From a virus: a DNA stretch of 41,079 nt. Below the pieces are notes generated by a model that worked only from the letters and a program-made list of their open reading frames with translations, was not told the DNA's origin and did not search any database. This document shows, piece by piece, positions 36,397-41,079 of this stretch; the first letter of the stretch is position 1; each line of letters opens with the position of its first letter. Made by a program: the position numbers and the translations under genes. The stretch is taken from positions 1-41,079 of IMG/VR virus record IMGVR_UViG_3300031565_000114; one strand, 5' to 3'.

Positions 36397-36423
36397 GAAT
36401 GCATCAGGTCTGGAGGCCCACGG

Positions 36424-37280
36424 ATGGGCGATCGAAGGAACGCCAAGCGGGTCCTCGCGGCGGCCCCAGCGCTCGCCCGGCGGCTCCGCGAGACGGACGT
36501 CACCCTCGGGACATTGACACGGGAGCTCCGCGCGAGCTACCCGACGCTCCTTTCGGCACTGCTGACGCAGATGGGCCGCCGGGAGTACCGGCGCCTCATG
36601 CTCCTTCGCCTTCGGCGCGGCGGGAACGGGACCCAGTTCGCGAAAGGGCATATTGCCTGGAACAAGGGGCGCAAGGGCCTCTGCTGTCCCGGGTCGAGGC
36701 CGACGCAATTCAAGAGGGGCTGTCTGCGCGGCCAGGCGGCCCGGAACTGGCGGCCGGTCGGGACGATCGTGATCCGGTTCGATCGCCCGCCGAAGCGGAC
36801 GCGAGGCCGCAAGAACGCCCGGCCTGGCGCGCCCCGCCGCTGGATCAAGGTCCGCGAGGACGGCCCGGCCGTGAGGTACTGGGAGCCCTGGGCCCGCTAC
36901 CTCTGGCGGCAGCGATACGGCCCCATCCCGCCGGGCGGGCTGATCGGCCACATCGACGGCGACGCCCTGAACGATGCGCTCGACAACCTCGCCCTGATGA
37001 CCCGGGCCGAGAACCTCCGCCGGCTCGGGACGATCCGGCCGAAGGCCGTCCAGCGGCGGGCGGTGGCGGCGGCGAAGGCCAACCGGAAACGCCGGCGCGA
37101 CGCGGCGCATCTGCGGGCGCGGGGCCCGATCCGGACGACGTACGAGTGCGTCGGTTGCGGGGCGTCGCTGGCGAAGCCGCCGGCGCCCTGCCCGAAGTGC
37201 GGGGGCTTCACTTGCGAGATCGTGCGCCGGCGGTCCGGCGAGGCGGTCCGGGTCGTCGGCGAGGAGGAGGGCGGGCCGGA

Positions 37281-37284
<4 letters not shown>
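36424..37284 (+). CDS. HNH endonuclease
   Basis: This 286-residue protein has an amino-terminal helix-turn-helix-like region (LRETDVTLGTLTRELRASYP), a motif typical of phage HNH enzymes (FAKGHIAWNKGRKG, about residues 72-86), the HNH core (RYLWRQRYGPIPPGGLIGHI, DGDALNDALDNLALMTRAEN, about 158-198) and a carboxy zinc ribbon (CVGCGASLAKPPAPCPKCGG). Catalysis relies on the core His in GHIDGD and the Asn residues after it. Such genes are often mobile (homing) nucleases; here it is a free-standing gene, coupled by GTGA to the replication gene. Confidence 0.85.
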
Positions 37285-38426
<1,142 letters not shown>

Positions 38427-38435
38427 AGTACCCGT

Positions 38436-38996
38436 ATGGGCAGACCCACGAAATACAGACCGGAGTTTCTGGAGCAAGCGCGGTTCGTCTGCGAATCGAA
38501 GGGATTCACCGACGAGGACCTGGCCGGGCTGTTCCGGGTCAGCGTCTCGACGCTCGATCTGTGGAAGCAGAGGCGCCCCGAGTTTTCGGAGGCCATAAAG
38601 GCGGCGAAGGAGAATTTCGATCGGCAGGTGGTCGAGCGGGCGTGCATCGCGCTGGCGAGCGGCTACTGGTATCAGGAGGAAATCTGGGACCCGCGCACGG
38701 AGCGGATCATCCGCCTGTGGAAATACCATCATGCAGACCCGAAGGCGATCATGATCTGGCAGCACAATCGATCGGGCTGGAAGCTGCCGGCGCCGCCGCG
38801 TCCGGGCGCCGAGGCCTCGGGGCACGCCCTGCCGGCGGGTGGGGATGAGGCGCCGGTCGAGGGCGACTTCACGCAGCTCGCCCGGGAGTTTCTGGAGAAC
38901 CAGTACGGGACGCGGATCCGCGTGCCGAGCCAGACGCTCGAGCCGGAGAAAGAGGGCGATGACGCTGCCGCCGGCTCAGAAAGGACTGTTCGATGA
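38436..38996 (+). CDS. terS: Terminase small subunit
   Basis: This 186-residue protein fits phage small terminases: GRPTKYRPEFLEQARFVCES then GFTDEDLAGLFRVSVSTLDL and WKQRRPEFSEAIKAAKENFD, with the DNA-binding helix-turn-helix at about residues 22-50, then VVERACIALASGYWYQEEI and a Pro-rich linker leading to the carboxy end, where the large subunit is usually contacted. It recognises the packaging site. Start at 38436 follows GGTAGAGTACCCGT without a strong ribosome-binding site. Its stop overlaps the next gene's start (ATGA). Confidence 0.85.
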   Translation: MGRPTKYRPEFLEQARFVCESKGFTDEDLAGLFRVSVSTLDLWKQRRPEFSEAIKAAKENFDRQVVERACIALASGYWYQEEIWDPRTERIIRLWKYHHADPKAIMIWQHNRSGWKLPAPPRPGAEASGHALPAGGDEAPVEGDFTQLAREFLENQYGTRIRVPSQTLEPEKEGDDAAAGSERTVR

Positions 38997-39223
38997 GGGA
39001 TAGGATGCTTTGTCGCTTGGGATGGGTGGCGATGGCGCTGGCGATTGCGGGGGTCCTGCTGAACAACGCTCGGCTGTGGCCGTGCTTCTGTGTGTGGATC
39101 GTGTCGAACATTCTATCAGCGGGGATCCACCTGCACCCGGCGAAGCGGGTCTGGTCACTGTTCTGGCGCGACCTGGTCTTCCTCGCCCTGTCGATCGTGG
39201 GCCTGTGGCAATGGACGCGGTGA
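38993..39223 (+). CDS. Small membrane protein between terminase genes (76 aa)
   Basis: ATGA overlap with the small terminase gene. Two to three membrane segments: LGWVAMALAIAGVLLNNARL, PCFCVWIVSNILSAGI and FWRDLVFLALSIVGLWQWTR. The pattern resembles a short piece of PnuC-type transporters that also occurs as a stand-alone small phage protein. Its place between terminase small and large subunit genes is unusual. A holin is another possibility. It ends one base before the large terminase start. Confidence 0.62.
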   Translation: MRDRMLCRLGWVAMALAIAGVLLNNARLWPCFCVWIVSNILSAGIHLHPAKRVWSLFWRDLVFLALSIVGLWQWTR

Positions 39224-39224
39224 G

Positions 39225-40853
39225 ATGGAGATTCTGAGCACACCCAAGGCGCCGACGGCGGCGGAGCGCAAGCTGCTCGGGGCGAACGCCGCGATCTGGG
39301 CGGCGACGCGCGTCCGGGTCGAGAGCGGCGAGCCGTTCACGTTCGCCCGCCACCGCTACGAGCTGGAGCCGATGTGCCTGGACCACCCCCGGGTTTCCTT
39401 CCGCAAGGCGACCCAGGGCGGCTTCACCCTGCTGGTCATGCTGCGGATGATCTTCGCCATGATTACGGGCCGGGTCAAGCAGGGGGTGATCTATCTGTTC
39501 CCGACGGACACGAAGGTCGGCGAGTTCTCCCAGCTCCGCTGGACGCCGCTGATCGACAACAACCCGGGCGCCATCGGCCGCTACGTCCGCCGGACGAACA
39601 ACATCCACAACAAGCGGATCGCCCGGGCGTCGCTGATGATGCGGGGGGCCATGCTGTCCCGGTCGGTCGAGGGGCTGGAAAAGGAGTCGGTCGAGCTGCG
39701 CGGCGATCCGGCCGACGTGATCGTGTTCGACGAGAAGGACCTCATGTCGCGGAACGCGATCGCCAAGGCCCGGGGCCGGCTGGGGCACAGCGATCTGAAA
39801 TGGGAGTGGAGCCTGAGCAATCCGACGATCCCCAACTACGGGATCGACGCGGACTGGCAGCTCTCCGATCAGCGGCATTGGGGGCTGCGCTGCGAGGCGT
39901 GCAACCACTGGAACTTCCTGGAGATCGAGTATCCCCACTGCCTCCGCCGTCTGGCGGACGGCCGCGTCATCCGGGCCTGTGTCCGCTGCGGCGCCGAGCT
40001 GCGGCTCGATGGGCATGGGGAGTGGGTGCCGAAGCACCCGGATCGCTCAAGCAAGCACGTCGGCTACTGGTGGAGCCAGCTGCAGAGCCACTTCGTGGAC
40101 CCGGGCACGATCCTGGCCGAGATGGAGGACCCGCCGGAGGGCAACCTCGGCGACGTCAAGCGGCTCCGGCTGGGCCTGCCGCACTTGGACGCGCAGTACG
40201 GCCTGACGGCCGAGGACGTCCTGCTCGCCTGCACGGGGGACCCGCCGGCCTCCGCCTCGACCACGCCGACGGTGATCGGCGTCGACGTCGGCCGCCGGCT
40301 CCACGTCGTCATCGGCGTCCGCCTCGCTCCGGACGTGTACCGGATCCTGACCTGCCTCGTGCTGGAGGACTTCGAGGCGCTCAAGACCGTGGCGAAGGTG
40401 TTCCACGCGGAGGTCACGTCGATCGACAACGAGCCCGACCTGCACGCAGCGCGGCGGTATCAGGCGGAGGGGCCCGGCCAGGTCTGGCTGAGCAAGTATA
40501 TCGAGAGCGTCGGGTCGGCCCGCTACGACCTCAAGACGGGCCTCGTGACGATCAACCGGACGGAAGCGCTCGACAGCACACACTACTACCTGACGAAGCC
40601 GGGCAAGCTCCGTCTGCCGACGGCGACGCGGGCGGTCCGCGAGTTCGCGGCCCACTGCGCCAACATGGCGAAGATCGTCCGCAAGGACCCGCTCACCGGG
40701 GACCTCAAGTCGCTCTACGTCTGGACGGGCCCGGACCATTTTCGCCACGCTTTCGTGAATTTTCTCTTGGCGGGCAAACGCCAGACGCCTATACTGCTGC
40801 GCAGCACGGAATCGAGCCCCAGGGGCGGGCGCGGCTTTGACTTGTTTGAATGA
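39225..40853 (+). CDS. terL: Terminase large subunit (GpA-like)
   Basis: I chose the ATG at 39225, directly after the membrane gene. The 542-residue motor has an ATPase domain with an atypical Walker A (RKATQGGFT, about 60-68; no normal Gly-Lys-Thr/Ser), Walker B DVIVFDE (about 164-170), and a GpA-type Cys cluster (CEACNHWNF and CVRCGAEL, about 224-258). The RNase-H-fold nuclease has acidic residues in VIGVDVG (about 350), IDNEPD (about 400) and a late His/Asn segment FRHAFVNF (about 507). It cuts and pumps the DNA into the head through the portal. Tandem downstream genes lead to the portal across the contig junction. Confidence 0.85.
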   Translation: MEILSTPKAPTAAERKLLGANAAIWAATRVRVESGEPFTFARHRYELEPMCLDHPRVSFRKATQGGFTLLVMLRMIFAMITGRVKQGVIYLFPTDTKVGEFSQLRWTPLIDNNPGAIGRYVRRTNNIHNKRIARASLMMRGAMLSRSVEGLEKESVELRGDPADVIVFDEKDLMSRNAIAKARGRLGHSDLKWEWSLSNPTIPNYGIDADWQLSDQRHWGLRCEACNHWNFLEIEYPHCLRRLADGRVIRACVRCGAELRLDGHGEWVPKHPDRSSKHVGYWWSQLQSHFVDPGTILAEMEDPPEGNLGDVKRLRLGLPHLDAQYGLTAEDVLLACTGDPPASASTTPTVIGVDVGRRLHVVIGVRLAPDVYRILTCLVLEDFEALKTVAKVFHAEVTSIDNEPDLHAARRYQAEGPGQVWLSKYIESVGSARYDLKTGLVTINRTEALDSTHYYLTKPGKLRLPTATRAVREFAAHCANMAKIVRKDPLTGDLKSLYVWTGPDHFRHAFVNFLLAGKRQTPILLRSTESSPRGGRGFDLFE

Positions 40854-40861
40854 AGGCGCGC

Positions 40862-41079
40862 ATGAGACCCTACGACCATCCAACGACTCTGGCGGGCGCT
40901 GACGACGCCGGTCCGGCCGCGGGCGGCGGCGACCACAACCCGGCGGCGTGCCGCGGGTGCCGCGACTGGAACGACGTCGCCGGCGAGTGCTCGCTTGAGG
41001 AACGGGAGCGAATGACCCTCTGCGGCTGGCGGCCCCCGAAACGTGAAGCCGTCCAGCGCTCGCACTGGCCGCTCTTCGC
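40862..41079 (+). CDS. Cysteine-rich mini-protein, 5' part (continues at 1-202)
   Basis: The ATG at 40862 opens a reading frame (MRPYDHPTTLAGADDAG...) that reaches the right end of the window and continues in the same frame at base 2. The first cysteines (CRGCRDWN) are encoded in this copy as well as in the left repeat. Position 41018 is C, giving Leu where the left copy gives Phe. AATGAAGGCG precedes the start; no strong ribosome-binding site. Confidence 0.7.
   Translation, partial: MRPYDHPTTLAGADDAGPAAGGGDHNPAACRGCRDWNDVAGECSLEERERMTLCGWRPPKREAVQRSHWPLF
40891..41079. repeat. Terminal direct repeat, right copy
   Basis: Identical to bases 1-189 except at 41018 (C versus T at 128). Removing one copy gives a circular unit of 40,890 bp. 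Confidence 0.93.

Overview
The window is one essentially complete genome of a temperate, tailed bacteriophage with a short-tailed (podovirus) virion plan. Bases 1-189 recur at 40891-41079 with one mismatch, so the molecule closes to a circle of about 40,890 bp, cut inside a small cysteine-rich gene. The DNA is GC-rich and almost every gene is read rightward. The exceptions are a leftward block at 26.4-28.0 kb.

Layout. (1) 38.4-41.1 kb and 0-6.3 kb: terminase small and large subunits, portal, a Bbp19-like protein, scaffold, major capsid protein and capsid cement protein. The order resembles Bordetella phage BPP-1-like podoviruses. (2) 6.4-12.5 kb: four consecutive genes whose products start with secretion-type signal sequences, including a beta-helix protein, a LamG lectin-like protein and a fibre-like protein. 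(3) 12.5-26.1 kb: tail adaptor, nozzle, three internal virion (ejection) proteins, one of 1,889 residues, and a tail spike with a T7-fibre-like attachment domain, itself preceded by a signal sequence. (4) 26.1-28.1 kb: lysis and membrane genes, with the transglycosylase and three tiny membrane proteins leftward, then a ribbon-helix-helix regulator candidate. (5) 28.1-31.1 kb: a strong sigma70-type promoter driving a highly structured segment of about 430 nt with no convincing ORF, then a MazG-like enzyme, a tyrosine integrase and an attP made of a partial tRNA-Val(UAC). (6) 31.1-38.4 kb: small early genes, a SEC-C protein, a lipoprotein, a ParB-like protein with an AT-hook, cysteine-rich mini-proteins, an HNH endonuclease and a replication-organiser-like protein. 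No DNA polymerase or RNA polymerase is visible, so the phage should depend on host transcription and replication enzymes.

Host. The lipobox, Sec signals, TTGACA/TAATAC promoter and boxA-like elements point to a diderm bacterium with standard sigma70 transcription. The LamG and beta-helix secreted-type proteins and the heptanucleotide intergenic repeats would fit Planctomycetota or relatives, but that is only a guess.

Most interesting: the structured RNA at 28.13-28.56 kb with its operator-like promoter; the signal peptides on five adjacent appendage-type genes; a capsid mRNA leader with competing GGGTCC/GGACCC pairings and a boxA-like site; a small conserved-looking gene overprinted within the largest gene; and a motif shared by the giant ejection protein and an 86-residue membrane protein.
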